DNA of 64,000 nt from Chengkuizengella sp. SCS-71B (GTDB taxonomy: Bacteria > Bacillota > Bacilli > Paenibacillales > KCTC-33759). Position 1 is the first letter of the stretch. The number at the start of each line of letters is the position of its first letter. The position numbers were made by a program, and so were the translations under genes. The stretch spans positions 3,084,501 to 3,148,500 of the forward strand of contig NZ_JAZHSH010000001.1 in the NCBI RefSeq assembly GCF_040100845.1. The letters run 5' to 3'. Shown here one piece after another: positions 7,854 through 16,879 of this stretch. A model generated the notes under the pieces. It searched no databases. It had not been told where the DNA came from and was given only the letters and a program-made list of their open reading frames with translations.

Positions 7854-8870
7854 TTACCAAGCTCTGTTATATTGAACAGGACTTTCGATCTCAACACGCA
7901 ATTGCTTAGCGGCTGTTCTAGCCCAATAAGGATCTCTTAATAATTCTCGACCTATAAAAATAAGATCTGCTCTTTCATTCTTAAGAATTTCCTCAGCTTG
8001 CAATCCATTCACGATTAAACCTACTGCACCTGTAGCAATGTTTCCTTCATTCCGAATTTGATCAGCATACTTCACCTGATAACCAGGATAAGCATCAATT
8101 GAAGTCGGGACAACGCCTCCTGAACTGCAATCAACTAAATCTACACCCTGCTCCTTCATTTTTTTAGCAAAGTAAATGGAATCATTGAGTGTATTGCCAC
8201 CAGGTACATAATCATTAGCAGAAATGCGAACAAAAAGGGGACCATCCCATTCTTGTTTCACAGCTTCTATCACTTCGGATAAGAAACGATATCGATTTTC
8301 TCTACTTCCTCCATACTCGTCCGTTCTCTGATTAGCAAGTGGAGATAAAAAGCTGCTTATTAAATAACCATGAGCACCATGAATTTCTATAACATCAAAT
8401 CCAGCAATCTTAGCTCTTCGAGCACCTTCTTTGAAAGCCTGAGTTGTTTCTTTTATTTGATCAAGGGACATTGCTTGGGGTGTTCTCATTTCGGCGCTAA
8501 AAGGAATGGCAGAAGGTGCAAAAATGTTACCCTCTACTTCTGATTTACGACCAGCGTGAACTAATTGTATCCCGATCTTACTGCCATGTTGATGAGTCAT
8601 TTCAGTTAATTGTTTTAAACCTTCAATTTGTTCATCATTCCATATTCCCAGATGATATAGCGTTCTTCGTCCTTGAGGATCTATAGCTGTAGCTTCTACA
8701 ATAATTAAACCAACTTGCCCTACAGCTCTACTTGTATAGTGAGTAAGATGCCAGTCCATCACTTTTCCATCTTCTTTGACACATGAATACATACACACAG
8801 GTGACATTACAATACGATTTTTTAAAGTCACATTTTTTACCATGTAATTAGAAAATAATTTTTTTGCCAT
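7854..8870 (-). CDS. namA: NADPH dehydrogenase NamA, Old Yellow Enzyme, copy 2
   Basis: This is a second 338-residue NamA ene-reductase with Cys26, Tyr28, the HGAHGYL histidine pair (164 and 167) and the same C-terminus (PVQYNRAW) as copy 1. Differences are scattered conservative changes such as M25V, and D10M/L11V near the N-terminus, so both copies should be active with possibly shifted substrate range. It is divergent from tnaA, sharing a 246-base intergenic region that carries three tandem palindromes. This suggests a common regulator, most simply the TetR-family protein encoded after tnaA. Confidence 0.95.
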   Translation of the reverse strand: MAKKLFSNYMVKNVTLKNRIVMSPVCMYSCVKEDGKVMDWHLTHYTSRAVGQVGLIIVEATAIDPQGRRTLYHLGIWNDEQIEGLKQLTEMTHQHGSKIGIQLVHAGRKSEVEGNIFAPSAIPFSAEMRTPQAMSLDQIKETTQAFKEGARRAKIAGFDVIEIHGAHGYLISSFLSPLANQRTDEYGGSRENRYRFLSEVIEAVKQEWDGPLFVRISANDYVPGGNTLNDSIYFAKKMKEQGVDLVDCSSGGVVPTSIDAYPGYQVKYADQIRNEGNIATGAVGLIVNGLQAEEILKNERADLIFIGRELLRDPYWARTAAKQLRVEIESPVQYNRAW

Positions 8871-9027
8871 AATTCACAGCTCCTATATTTGATTTTCATC
8901 AATTAAATACTATTTATAATATTTAGATATTATTCTCAATATTTTGACACTTTTCTATAACTACCATTATCTTAAAATTTTTATAGCAAGCATGAATATT
9001 TTTGCATAACATACTTATATAATTAAA

Positions 9028-9068
9028 TGACATAATGTCATTGACATAGTGTCATTGACATTATATCA
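9028..9068. promoter_or_regulatory. Three tandem 13-bp palindromic operators before tnaA
   Basis: Units TGACATAATGTCA (9028-9040), TGACATAGTGTCA (9042-9054) and TGACATTATATCA (9056-9068) repeat every 14 bases. The first is a perfect palindrome and the others are near-perfect. They lie between divergent namA copy 2 and tnaA and overlap the predicted tnaA promoter, so binding would repress tnaA. The TetR-family regulator at 10719 is the obvious candidate; that assignment is inference. Confidence 0.65.
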
Positions 9069-9069
9069 T
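9041..9069 (+). promoter_or_regulatory. Predicted tnaA promoter inside the operators
   Basis: TTGACA at 9041-9046, a 17-base spacer and TATCAT at 9064-9069. The -35 is the consensus and is itself part of the second palindrome, while the -10 lies in the third, a repressible arrangement. The tnaA ATG follows 47 bases downstream of the -10. Confidence 0.55.
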
Positions 9070-9116
9070 TTAATTAAAGTCATTAATTATCAGTTGTATT
9101 AGGAGGGATTTATACA

Positions 9117-10550
9117 ATGAATACTTATCATCCTGAACCTTATAAAATAAAAATGGTGGAGCCGATTTACCTTATTCCTAAAGAGGTACGAAAAAGAAAA
9201 ATTGAACAAGCAGGTTATAATCCATTTTTACTAAAAAGTGAAGATGTCTATATTGACCTTTTAACTGACAGCGGAACAGGCGCAATGAGTGATCGCCAAT
9301 GGGCAGGTTTGATGATGGGGGATGAATCCTACGCAGGCAGCAGGAATTTTTACCATCTAGAACAAACTGTGCGAGAACTTACGGATTATCAATATGTCAT
9401 TCCTACTCATCAAGGACGTGGTGCTGAACAGGTCCTTTTTCCACAATTAATTCAAAATCAAGGTCAAGCGGTTCTAGGCAATATGCACTTTGATACCACA
9501 AAAGCTCATATCGAATTAAACCAGGCGAAAGCAATTAATCTGGTTATTGATGAAGCATATGATACTTCCCATGATCATCCATTCAAAGGTAATTTTGATA
9601 TCAACAAATTAAATTCCTATATTAAACAACATGGAAAAGAAAATATCGCTTTCATTTTAATAACCGTTACTTGTAACAGCGCAGGTGGGCAACCTGTTTC
9701 AATGCAAAATATAAAAGAAGTATCCCAAATAGGTAAATCAAATCAAATTCCAGTTTTTTTTGATGCAGCTCGCTTTGCAGAGAATGCCTATTTTATTAAA
9801 AAAAGAGAAGATGGATATGAAAACAAATCAATTCGTGATATTATTCTTGAAATGTTCTCCTATGGTGATGGTTTAACCATGAGTGCGAAAAAGGATGGTC
9901 TAGTGAACATTGGCGGAATTCTTGCTATTCGTGATCATAAAGAGTTATTTGAGCAGTGTCGTTCATATATTGTTCCCATGGAAGGATTCCCAACGTATGG
10001 TGGTTTAGCTGGAAGAGATATGGAGGCTTTAGCAATCGGATTACAGGAAGTAGTGGAGTTAGATTATCTAGAACACCGCATACGTCAAGTTCAATTATTA
10101 GGTGATTTATTAAAAAATGATGGAATTCCAGTTCAAGAACCGATAGGTGGTCATGCCGTTTTTATAGATGCTCAAAAGTTTTTGCCTCACATTTCAAAAA
10201 CTCAATTCCCAGCTCATTCTCTTGCTGTTGCATTATATCTAGAAAGTGGGATTCGTGGGGTTGAAATTGGATCATTGTTATTCGGTAGAGATATCAAGAC
10301 AGGAGATGATGGTTTATCTCCATTAGAATTATTAAGGTTGACGATTCCAAGAAGAGTATACACAGACAATCATATTCGTTACATTGCAGATGGGATTATA
10401 GCTCTGTATAAAAAAAGAACTGAAGTTAAGGGAGTTAGTTTTACTTATGAGCCAAAAATCTTAAGACATTTCACATCCCGATTTACTCTTTCAAACAATT
10501 CAGCTGTTCAAGAGGTTCAAGAAACCCCAGTTATTCAGAAGGAAATATGA
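9117..10550 (+). CDS. tnaA: Tryptophanase (tryptophan indole-lyase)
   Basis: This PLP enzyme splits L-tryptophan to indole, pyruvate and ammonia. The 477 residues align along their length with the beta-eliminating lyase family. [13 protein letters not shown] (48-60) and PTHQGRGAE (96-104) are conserved, and the PLP lysine is K259 in SAKKDG. Tryptophanase rather than tyrosine phenol-lyase is indicated by VEIGS at 382-386, where phenol-lyases carry the substrate-binding Arg in MERG. His451 in LRHFTSRF supports this too, since phenol-lyases have Phe there. A short tail follows the usual end. No TnaC-like leader peptide with Trp is visible; control is more likely through the palindromes overlapping the promoter. 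The AGGAGGG site decides the start. Confidence 0.93.
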   Translation: MNTYHPEPYKIKMVEPIYLIPKEVRKRKIEQAGYNPFLLKSEDVYIDLLTDSGTGAMSDRQWAGLMMGDESYAGSRNFYHLEQTVRELTDYQYVIPTHQGRGAEQVLFPQLIQNQGQAVLGNMHFDTTKAHIELNQAKAINLVIDEAYDTSHDHPFKGNFDINKLNSYIKQHGKENIAFILITVTCNSAGGQPVSMQNIKEVSQIGKSNQIPVFFDAARFAENAYFIKKREDGYENKSIRDIILEMFSYGDGLTMSAKKDGLVNIGGILAIRDHKELFEQCRSYIVPMEGFPTYGGLAGRDMEALAIGLQEVVELDYLEHRIRQVQLLGDLLKNDGIPVQEPIGGHAVFIDAQKFLPHISKTQFPAHSLAVALYLESGIRGVEIGSLLFGRDIKTGDDGLSPLELLRLTIPRRVYTDNHIRYIADGIIALYKKRTEVKGVSFTYEPKILRHFTSRFTLSNNSAVQEVQETPVIQKEI

Positions 10551-10574
10551 GCATATAGCGAATTTATAGATATT

Positions 10575-10610
10575 AAGAGTAGAATTCCAAATGGAATTTT
10601 ACTCTTTTAG
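10575..10610 (+). terminator. Intrinsic terminator of tnaA
   Basis: The stem AAGAGTAGAATTCC (10575-10588) pairs with GGAATTTTACTCTT (10593-10606) with one mismatch across an AAAT loop. TTAG follows. It lies 25 bases after the tnaA stop, so the downstream tetR gene likely has its own promoter. Confidence 0.75.
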
Positions 10611-10718
10611 TGTATCTTAAAAAGATAAATATCTAGCTTCATTATTCAATTAATAAACAATTTGTGTTATCCTTTTCATTAATATGTCTTAAATATCACT
10701 TTAAAGGATTGAAACGAA

Positions 10719-11330
10719 ATGGAAACTAAAAAAATATCCAAAAGAAAAATGCAGTCTGTACAAACTAGAGAAAAATTATTACATGCAGGTCAGGACATAT
10801 TTATTGAATTTGGCTTTCAAAAAACGACCATATCGCAAATCATTAAGAAAGCTGAAACAGGATATGGGACAGCCTATGTATATTTTAAAAATAAGGATGA
10901 TATTTTAATAGAACTAATGGAAGATGTGATGGAAAGATTTTATGAAATAGCCAATCGAACTTATGAGCCAAAATCTAAAAAAGAAGCCTTTGCATTAATT
11001 GAATCACAAAGTATATTATTTTTGGATATGGCTAACAAAGAGAAGCTAATGATGCAGATCATTGAAGAAGCAATACGATTATCAGATAACGTAAGATCAA
11101 AATGGACTGAAATTCGTGAACAGTTTATAAAACGCATTAGTGAAGACATTGCCTATGCTCAAAAAAATGAACTTGCTAGAATCGATGTTGATTGTACTAT
11201 CGTAGCTCGTGCTTGGTTTCACGCTAATGAAATGTATTTGTGGGAAATTGTAACTGACCATAAAACCCCTCCAATTAAAGAAATCGTTCATAACATTGCT
11301 TCCATTTATACTGGAGGATTGTATAGGTAG
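10719..11330 (+). CDS. TetR/AcrR family transcriptional regulator
   Basis: The 203-residue protein has an N-terminal TetR helix-turn-helix (residues about 15-60). REKLLHAGQDIF is helix 1, TTISQIIKKAETGYGTAYVYF is the recognition part with the YxYFxxKDDI turn typical of the family, and an all-helical ligand-binding domain follows. TetR proteins usually repress neighbours until a small ligand binds. The palindromes in front of tnaA and namA, 1.6 kb away, are the natural targets, and indole or an enone is a conceivable inducer (inference). Its own upstream region has no copy of the palindrome. A TTG-started membrane protein gene follows after 22 bases. Confidence 0.88.
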   Translation: METKKISKRKMQSVQTREKLLHAGQDIFIEFGFQKTTISQIIKKAETGYGTAYVYFKNKDDILIELMEDVMERFYEIANRTYEPKSKKEAFALIESQSILFLDMANKEKLMMQIIEEAIRLSDNVRSKWTEIREQFIKRISEDIAYAQKNELARIDVDCTIVARAWFHANEMYLWEIVTDHKTPPIKEIVHNIASIYTGGLYR

Positions 11331-11352
11331 AATTCAAAGGAGATTAAGAGTC

Positions 11353-11865
11353 TTGAATAAGAAGCAACAGATCATTTTTCGTAGTTCTATTATTACAAAC
11401 ATTTTTTTAGTAATTATTATTATCTGGGGATTCATAAATACTAACTTTGTAAAAGAACAATTAATTTTTGAACAAGTACAGCACAATTTAGTTGAGTTAG
11501 AGGGATTGATTACACACCAAAAAAAATATAACTGGTCAGAACCTAATTTAGTTACAACAGAAGTAAGGGACATCTTAAACGGTATATATATAGGAGTAAG
11601 TACTGGAAAGTATTTAAAAACAATATCCAGCAGTGATATACGAACCCTAGAAAATCTTGCCTCTATACTTAGGCAATATCCACATGATGAACTATATGAA
11701 TTTTCTACTTTAACTACAGAAGATAAACAAAATTTTGAAGAGCTACAAATAAAACTTCGAGAGGTTGGATTAGGATTGCGAATTACCATAAGTAAAGACT
11801 GGGATTCATTTATGGATCAAATAAAAACATTAGAAGAAAACCTCTCAACTCTACAGAACAAATAG
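11353..11865 (+). CDS. Membrane-anchored hypothetical protein
   Basis: A TTG start with an AAAGGAG site gives 170 residues. An upstream ATG at 11296 lies inside the tetR gene and lacks a site. The protein has one N-terminal transmembrane segment (about residues 11-27, FRSSIITNIFLVIIIIWGF) and an extracytoplasmic domain rich in charged helices, ending in coiled-coil-like KTLEENLSTLQNK. I do not recognise the family. Being 22 bases after tetR, it is probably cotranscribed and may be the membrane function that regulator controls. Confidence 0.6.
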   Translation: MNKKQQIIFRSSIITNIFLVIIIIWGFINTNFVKEQLIFEQVQHNLVELEGLITHQKKYNWSEPNLVTTEVRDILNGIYIGVSTGKYLKTISSSDIRTLENLASILRQYPHDELYEFSTLTTEDKQNFEELQIKLREVGLGLRITISKDWDSFMDQIKTLEENLSTLQNK

Positions 11866-11885
11866 TTACTCTTGTATCAAACCAA

Positions 11886-11940
11886 AGAAAGAGGTGTCTG
11901 GTATCAATTTCTCTAGTCTCAACATACCACCACCTCTTTC
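11886..11940. terminator. Long-stem bidirectional terminator
   Basis: GAAAGAGGTG and CACCTCTTTC form a perfect outer stem, with a second inner helix TGGTAT/ATACCA. It lies between convergent genes, the membrane protein (plus) and the P-loop kinase (minus), and can serve both. Confidence 0.65.
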
Positions 11941-11985
11941 ATTTCGCTAGTTTAGGTAAAACTTAACCAATTTCAATAGAATGTA

Positions 11986-12546
11986 TTAAAAATTAAACTG
12001 CTCTTTTATCTTATAAGCTACCTCTTCTGCACTCAAATTTGTATTGTTGATTCGAATATAATTTTCTCTTGTGATCTCACCTTCATTAGAATTTAATCTA
12101 TGCTTCTCATATGTAGCTCTTAGATGATGCTCAGACTGTTCAATATTTCTTTTTGTTGGCTTTTTTTCTAATCTATAAGGTGTTGTATTACGGACAAGAC
12201 GTTCCTCCATATCCGCTTCTAACTCTACAAAATAAATTTCTGCTCCATTCAATTCAAAAATAGAACAAACATGGTTGACAAAATTCCAATCTCCTTGTAA
12301 ATCAAATGCCCATACATATGTAAATATCATTCCATAATGGTCACTTTTTGCAAATTCACTAAACATTTCATTTCGAAACAAATTTACTAGTTTCTTGAAA
12401 GATTCTGTTCCAAAATCAAAAAAAGGTTGAATAAGATCAATCGTCATATGGTTATGAAATAACTTTAGATCTGTTATCTTTTCTAATTCATGACCAATGG
12501 TCATTTTCCCCACAGCTTGAGGACCAAATAGCAATACTAGTTTCAT
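11986..12546 (-). CDS. P-loop nucleoside/small-molecule kinase-like protein
   Basis: Starting at the ATG at 12546, which has a GAGGTGG site 6 bases upstream, gives 186 residues beginning MKLVLLFGPQAVGKMT. The Walker A motif GPQAVGKMT and the following HNHMTIDLIQPFF resemble shikimate- or chloramphenicol-phosphotransferase-like kinases of the AAA_18/AAA_33 group. A lid-like region RLVRNTTPYR follows. A longer reading with 26 more residues would begin in the ribosome site region of the upstream gene and is less likely. The HAD gene upstream is separated by 55 bases. The substrate is unknown. Confidence 0.75.
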   Translation of the reverse strand: MKLVLLFGPQAVGKMTIGHELEKITDLKLFHNHMTIDLIQPFFDFGTESFKKLVNLFRNEMFSEFAKSDHYGMIFTYVWAFDLQGDWNFVNHVCSIFELNGAEIYFVELEADMEERLVRNTTPYRLEKKPTKRNIEQSEHHLRATYEKHRLNSNEGEITRENYIRINNTNLSAEEVAYKIKEQFNF

Positions 12547-12601
12547 GTTATCCACCTCGTTGAATATATTGTTCTCGTTTCTGTCCTTTAATTGGTAGGG
12601 T

Positions 12602-13291
12602 TCAACCTCCATCATACATTTCATCCTTTATAAACACTATAAGTTCATTTAATTTCTTTATTGTTTTTACTGGTGTGACTGCCAATGATTCATCCCATTT
12701 TTGATTTTTATCAACCCAAACCGCCTTCATACCAACCTGTGAAGATCCAAACATATCATTTTTAGGGTGATCACCTACAAAAATTGCTTCATGCGGCAAT
12801 AAATTTAATCGTTCCAACGCCATTTGGAATATTTGCTGATCTGGTTTTTTTACTCCTGCCTCCTCGGACACGATAATGACATCAAAATAATCTCTAATTT
12901 CCAATAAATCAATTTTTCCATATTGAATTTGATTTCTTCCATTTGTCACTAAACCTAGTTTATAGTTGTTTTGTTTACAAAACTCAAGTAATTCAACGGT
13001 ATGCTCCATCAAAACCGCACATTGAACATAGTTGGTAAAATAAAATTCCATCAATTCATCTAACTCTGGTTTGACTTCCCAAATAAATGTTTCACGTATT
13101 TGATTAAATGTTTCTTCTTTTTTTGTGTATCCAAAATAATCGATTTTTTTAATCATTTCAATGTGTTGACTTTTTTTTAATGGAGACAATGAATTAAAAT
13201 ATTGCTCCATAAATAATTCTAAAAATTTACCGAATGATTTACTTCTGTCTAACAACGTATCATCAAGATCAAAAATAATTCCCTTATGCAA
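12602..13291 (-). CDS. HAD family hydrolase (YjjG/YfnB-like)
   Basis: The 229-residue haloacid dehalogenase-type phosphatase has motif I FDLDDTLLD (residues 7-15), motif II VTNGR at about 120, and motif IV VGDHPKNDMFGS near 177-188 after a GVKKPDQ lysine motif III. The cap is a small helical C1 type, as in nucleotidases such as YjjG. It probably dephosphorylates a nucleotide or sugar phosphate. It starts with TTG behind AGGGG. The kinase-like gene follows 55 bases downstream and may share the transcript. Confidence 0.85.
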   Translation of the reverse strand: MHKGIIFDLDDTLLDRSKSFGKFLELFMEQYFNSLSPLKKSQHIEMIKKIDYFGYTKKEETFNQIRETFIWEVKPELDELMEFYFTNYVQCAVLMEHTVELLEFCKQNNYKLGLVTNGRNQIQYGKIDLLEIRDYFDVIIVSEEAGVKKPDQQIFQMALERLNLLPHEAIFVGDHPKNDMFGSSQVGMKAVWVDKNQKWDESLAVTPVKTIKKLNELIVFIKDEMYDGG

Positions 13292-13324
13292 ACTTCATTT
13301 CCCCTCATTTGTTATGTAGTTTCA

Positions 13325-14137
13325 TTAACCTAAAGCCACGTCTAAAATCATCATCACAACAAAACCAACCATAAGTCCTAGAGTTGCAAGATCAGTGCTT
13401 CCAGAGGATTGAGATTCAGGTATAAGTTCTTCTACTACTACAAAAATCATTGCACCAGCCGCAAATGCAAGCGCATAGGGAAGAATAGGTTGTATAAGTA
13501 AAACCGCACCTGCTCCAATCACCGCAGCCAATGGTTCAACAATTGCAGAAAGTTGTCCATAATGAAAAGCTCTTTTCCTAGACATCCCTTCTCCACGTAA
13601 TGGTACAGATAAAGCTGCTCCTTCAGGCATGTTTTGAATACCAATTCCTATCGCAAGACCTACAGCACCTATTAATGATGCGTCTCCTAATCCTAAAGAA
13701 GCTGCTCCAAACGCAACTCCAATGGCTAATCCTTCAGGAATATTATGTAAAGTAATTGCTAAAAACAACAGTGTTGATTTTTGTAACTGCGTTTGTGGAC
13801 CCTCAGCTTTTTCATGTTTTTCATTTAAATGAAGATGTGGTACTACAAAGTCCAATAACCGAATAAATAAACCACCAAATAAAAAACCAACTGCTGGGGC
13901 CAACCAAGGAATCTGTCCATTCTGTTCACTAAACTCAATGGAAGGTGCCAATAATGACCAAAATGAAGCTGCAATCATGACGCCTGCCGCAAATCCTAAC
14001 ATCATATTTAATACATGTTTATCTATTCTTTTGAAGAAAAATACAGTTGCAGCACCTAAAGCAGTTAATCCCCATGTAAAAAGCCCACCTATTAAAGCCT
14101 GCACCGTAGGATTTAATTCACTGAACCATAAAAACAT
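13325..14137 (-). CDS. ZIP family metal transporter (ZupT/GufA-like)
   Basis: This 270-residue membrane protein has about eight transmembrane segments. The two metal-binding ZIP signatures are present, HNIPEG in segment IV (about residues 152-157) and QNMPEG in segment V, plus a His-rich cytoplasmic loop (HLHLNEKHEK) between segments III and IV. ZIP proteins import Zn2+, Fe2+ or Mn2+. The family has H in the second signature more often than Q; the Q could alter metal preference. It is transcribed alone, with an AAAGGAT-type site, and no Zur or Fur box was recognised upstream. Confidence 0.9.
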   Translation of the reverse strand: MFLWFSELNPTVQALIGGLFTWGLTALGAATVFFFKRIDKHVLNMMLGFAAGVMIAASFWSLLAPSIEFSEQNGQIPWLAPAVGFLFGGLFIRLLDFVVPHLHLNEKHEKAEGPQTQLQKSTLLFLAITLHNIPEGLAIGVAFGAASLGLGDASLIGAVGLAIGIGIQNMPEGAALSVPLRGEGMSRKRAFHYGQLSAIVEPLAAVIGAGAVLLIQPILPYALAFAAGAMIFVVVEELIPESQSSGSTDLATLGLMVGFVVMMILDVALG

Positions 14138-14370
14138 GAAATGAACATCCTTTCACTCTCCATTTTAATGATTAATATACCATTGTTAACTAATTAGATG
14201 GATTATAACAGATTCAACTTGTATTGGACAGTAAAAAGTGTCACAGATATTCATTTCAAATCAAGCTTTAATCTTTTGATTAAAAATATAGGTAAGAGTG
14301 TAACAAAGGAATGTATATGGAACACGTAGTTTTGTGAGTGAGATTACAATTTGTTCATAAATAAAAAAAT

Positions 14371-15198
14371 CTAAAAAGTCAAATCTCCTTCTTCAAAATA
14401 TTTACTATATATCTCTAGATTCCGTTTCTTTAATCCATTGATTGTACTCTTCATTGCTCTTTTTACTGTCGGTCTTGAATCACTTGCTAGTACTTTAAAT
14501 AATTCAATCGAATCTTCAATATATTTCATGCCTTCTGCGGAAGAAAATATTTTGGCTATATTCCACCTTACATTTTCATCGTCTATTTTTATCCAATCGT
14601 TCATTCTCTCCATTACTTGATTAGGATAGTATATTAACAAACCGTCACCAATGGCAAATGCACCTAAGTTCTTTTTTACATAAGGATTTTGATCACTTAA
14701 AAGTGGTTCAATCAAATCAATAAGTTGATTAGCCATCTCCTGATTCTTTAATTTACTTACATATTTAACTGCAACAGTGACAGCTCTTCTAACATTAGGT
14801 GATTCATTATTTGTCCACTCATAGAAGGTTTGATAATATTCATGAAAGTGATTGACTAAGATAATGGAACAAGCACTAGCCACCCATTCTCTAACTTCCC
14901 AATGATCACTGTCAGCTAATATAAGTAGAGTATTATTTACTTCTTTTGGATTAATTTCAAATTGCTCCGCTATTAAAATTGAACCTAATTCTTCACCTGT
15001 AATATCATTTGAGTTTGCTAATAACATACCAAAGTCATATATGGACTCTTTCGTTACCAATAATTTTTTAATCATTTTTAAAGCCTTGTTTTTCACAGCT
15101 TGTTTAGGTGTTTCAGCATGATTAGTAGCTTGCGATTTGAGTTTGTTTAGCATGCACTGTACATCTTTGCTAAGAATAGATTGTTCAAGCTCCACCAA
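14371..15198 (-). CDS. HEAT-repeat protein
   Basis: The 275-residue protein has no signal or membrane segment and is built of paired helices with HEAT/armadillo-like spacing. Examples are DSDHWEVREWVASACS, NESPNVRRAVTVAVKYV, DQNPYVKKNLGAFAIG, DDENVRWNIAKIF and DSRPTVKRAMKSTI, each with the D-x-x-P/E-x-V-R/K turn. DNA alkylation repair AlkD-like proteins have this fold, but the AlkD active residues could not be confirmed. A scaffold or binding role is the safe call. The start is TTG at 15198 or the adjacent GTG, both after GAGGAAG. Confidence 0.72.
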   Translation of the reverse strand: MVELEQSILSKDVQCMLNKLKSQATNHAETPKQAVKNKALKMIKKLLVTKESIYDFGMLLANSNDITGEELGSILIAEQFEINPKEVNNTLLILADSDHWEVREWVASACSIILVNHFHEYYQTFYEWTNNESPNVRRAVTVAVKYVSKLKNQEMANQLIDLIEPLLSDQNPYVKKNLGAFAIGDGLLIYYPNQVMERMNDWIKIDDENVRWNIAKIFSSAEGMKYIEDSIELFKVLASDSRPTVKRAMKSTINGLKKRNLEIYSKYFEEGDLTF

Positions 15199-15254
15199 TA
15201 ATCACTTCCTCAACTTCATTCTCTATTTTTTTCAAAATTTCTTCTGATTTAAAT

Positions 15255-15701
15255 CTACTTGCTTTTTTCCCATCCAAAGCTCTCAAACCACATTTGCTGA
15301 TGGTTTTTTTCTATAGCTGTTCTAATGAAGGGAATCATATTACTAGGTAACTTGTCCACTTTAAACCACTTGAACTCTTCACATTTATCAGGTTCAACAT
15401 TTATGATCTCACCTTGCCACGAGTCAACTTTGACGTAAAAATCAATCCATTCGTTTTTTATGTTATTCCTATGCATTACGCCAACTACATTAATCTCATT
15501 TGAATCTATTCTGACGCCTGCTTCTTCTTTGGCTTCTCTAATTGCAGCTGACACTACATCCTCTCTGCCTTCTATTTTGCCAGCAACTATACCCCATTTA
15601 CCATCTTCAAACCCTGTATTCTTTCTTTTTAATAGTAAAACTTCATTATCATTTCTATAGAACAGTACATTTACGGAACCGTAATATAATGGCTGATTCA
15701 T
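15255..15701 (-). CDS. Nudix hydrolase
   Basis: The 148-residue single-domain Nudix protein has a full box at about residues 41-63, GKIEGREDVVSAAIREAKEEAGV, and a preceding strand VNVLFYRNDNEVLLLKRK. This resembles the MutT/NUDT1-like or dihydroneopterin triphosphate group, but the substrate is unknown. It lies 57 bases upstream of the HEAT-repeat gene on the same strand and may be cotranscribed with it. Confidence 0.9.
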   Translation of the reverse strand: MNQPLYYGSVNVLFYRNDNEVLLLKRKNTGFEDGKWGIVAGKIEGREDVVSAAIREAKEEAGVRIDSNEINVVGVMHRNNIKNEWIDFYVKVDSWQGEIINVEPDKCEEFKWFKVDKLPSNMIPFIRTAIEKNHQQMWFESFGWEKSK

Positions 15702-15730
15702 ATTGTCACCTTACCCTATCACTTTTCTTT

Positions 15731-16153
15731 CTAAAATGATCTTTTTACAATTTTATATATAATAAACCCAATAACTGCTCCGGTTGTATTTAATATAATA
15801 TCATCGACGTCAAAACTACCCCTTTTCAACAGTAACTGTAAAAATTCCAAACATGTAATACTTAAGATAAAACTAAAAATAAATTTAATAACATTAAATC
15901 TAAGCACATAAGGTCCAAATATTCCAAAAGGGATAAATACAACTATATTACCTAATATATTGATAATCCAGATTTTAGGGTCAAAATGATCATAATAATA
16001 AAAATATTGCTTGATCGTACTGAAAGGTGTTAAGTTGTAGCTAAAGCTACTATTAATCTCAGTTCTATCAAACCCTACAAACATCCAATATACTAATACG
16101 AACAAATAAAACATCATCAATATGGCTGTGATTCCTCGAAGTAAAGTTTTCAA
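15731..16153 (-). CDS. VanZ-like family membrane protein
   Basis: The 140-residue protein has four transmembrane helices and the VanZ family signatures. These are an N-terminal helix followed by LTPFSTIKQY, then NILGNIVVFIPFG in the second segment, and CLEFLQLL..GSFDVDDIILNTTGAVIG near the end. VanZ of enterococci raises teicoplanin resistance, but chromosomal relatives in Bacillales have no assigned function. The TTG start has AGGAG 8 bases upstream. It is probably monocistronic. Confidence 0.88.
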   Translation of the reverse strand: MKTLLRGITAILMMFYLFVLVYWMFVGFDRTEINSSFSYNLTPFSTIKQYFYYYDHFDPKIWIINILGNIVVFIPFGIFGPYVLRFNVIKFIFSFILSITCLEFLQLLLKRGSFDVDDIILNTTGAVIGFIIYKIVKRSF

Positions 16154-16234
16154 TTGTGCATCTCCTATTTAAAAATAATATTAATTAATATTATCCAGAC
16201 CTTATTATCATAACATTTCAAAATAAAATTGGCC

Positions 16235-16810
16235 CTACCTATTAACTCGTCTTCTTTTTGACCTGAATCTTATAAAAATAGATATTGTTACCAACAATGT
16301 TGAAACCAATATCGTTATCCCCATGGAAACAAAAACACTTATAATGCTACCTAAAAAATCATGAACAACCGTCAATTTAATCACATCATGTGGTAAAGAT
16401 TCTGTGTCGGTATTAATTCTAAAGCTACCGCTACTCTCTATTGTAAAATCATATAAAGAACTAGCTTCCACATCATTCATGCTATAAGTTAAGCTTTGCT
16501 GAGGTGTTAACAACATTTCATTCCGTGTTTCCAAATCTATTACGGACACTTTAATCTGATCTATTACATGATTATATTTAAGTGTCCTTTTCATTTCAAA
16601 TATACCAATATCTAATTGATCAATTTCATATTCATAAAAAATAGTATATTCACCAGGTTGTTCTAGTTCCAGATCATTTTCTCCAGGAACGAATACATAG
16701 GGAAAATTTTCTGTTTTAAACAAATAATTAACGTTGAAAGCAGTAATTAAAATGCCAACGATAAGTACAATAATTGCAACAATAATTCCAATATACCATG
16801 GTATTTTCAT
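16235..16810 (-). CDS. Two-segment membrane protein of unknown function
   Basis: The ATG at 16810 with AAGGAG six bases upstream gives 191 residues; a longer reading from 16867 lacks a site. One membrane helix lies near residues 5-27 (WYIGIIVAIIVLIVGILITAF), then comes an outward beta-rich domain of about 125 residues, a second helix near 160-183, and a basic tail RFRSKRRRVNR facing the cytoplasm. No family is recognised. It is followed by nothing on the same strand for 80 bases and preceded by rpiA 69 bases upstream. Confidence 0.6.
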   Translation of the reverse strand: MKIPWYIGIIVAIIVLIVGILITAFNVNYLFKTENFPYVFVPGENDLELEQPGEYTIFYEYEIDQLDIGIFEMKRTLKYNHVIDQIKVSVIDLETRNEMLLTPQQSLTYSMNDVEASSLYDFTIESSGSFRINTDTESLPHDVIKLTVVHDFLGSIISVFVSMGITILVSTLLVTISIFIRFRSKRRRVNR

Positions 16811-16879
16811 AGATGTCTCCTTTTTACTGTATCCAAAAGTATTAATTTGTAAATTCTTCCCCATCATTTTAATCTGAGG

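Noticed and set aside
9028-9068. CRISPR-like direct repeats before tnaA
   Set aside because: Units are 13 bases with one-base gaps, so there are no spacers; the palindromic symmetry fits operators.
11296-11352. Earlier ATG for the membrane protein after tetR
   Set aside because: It lies within the tetR coding region and has no ribosome site; the TTG at 11353 follows AAAGGAG and removes the overlap.
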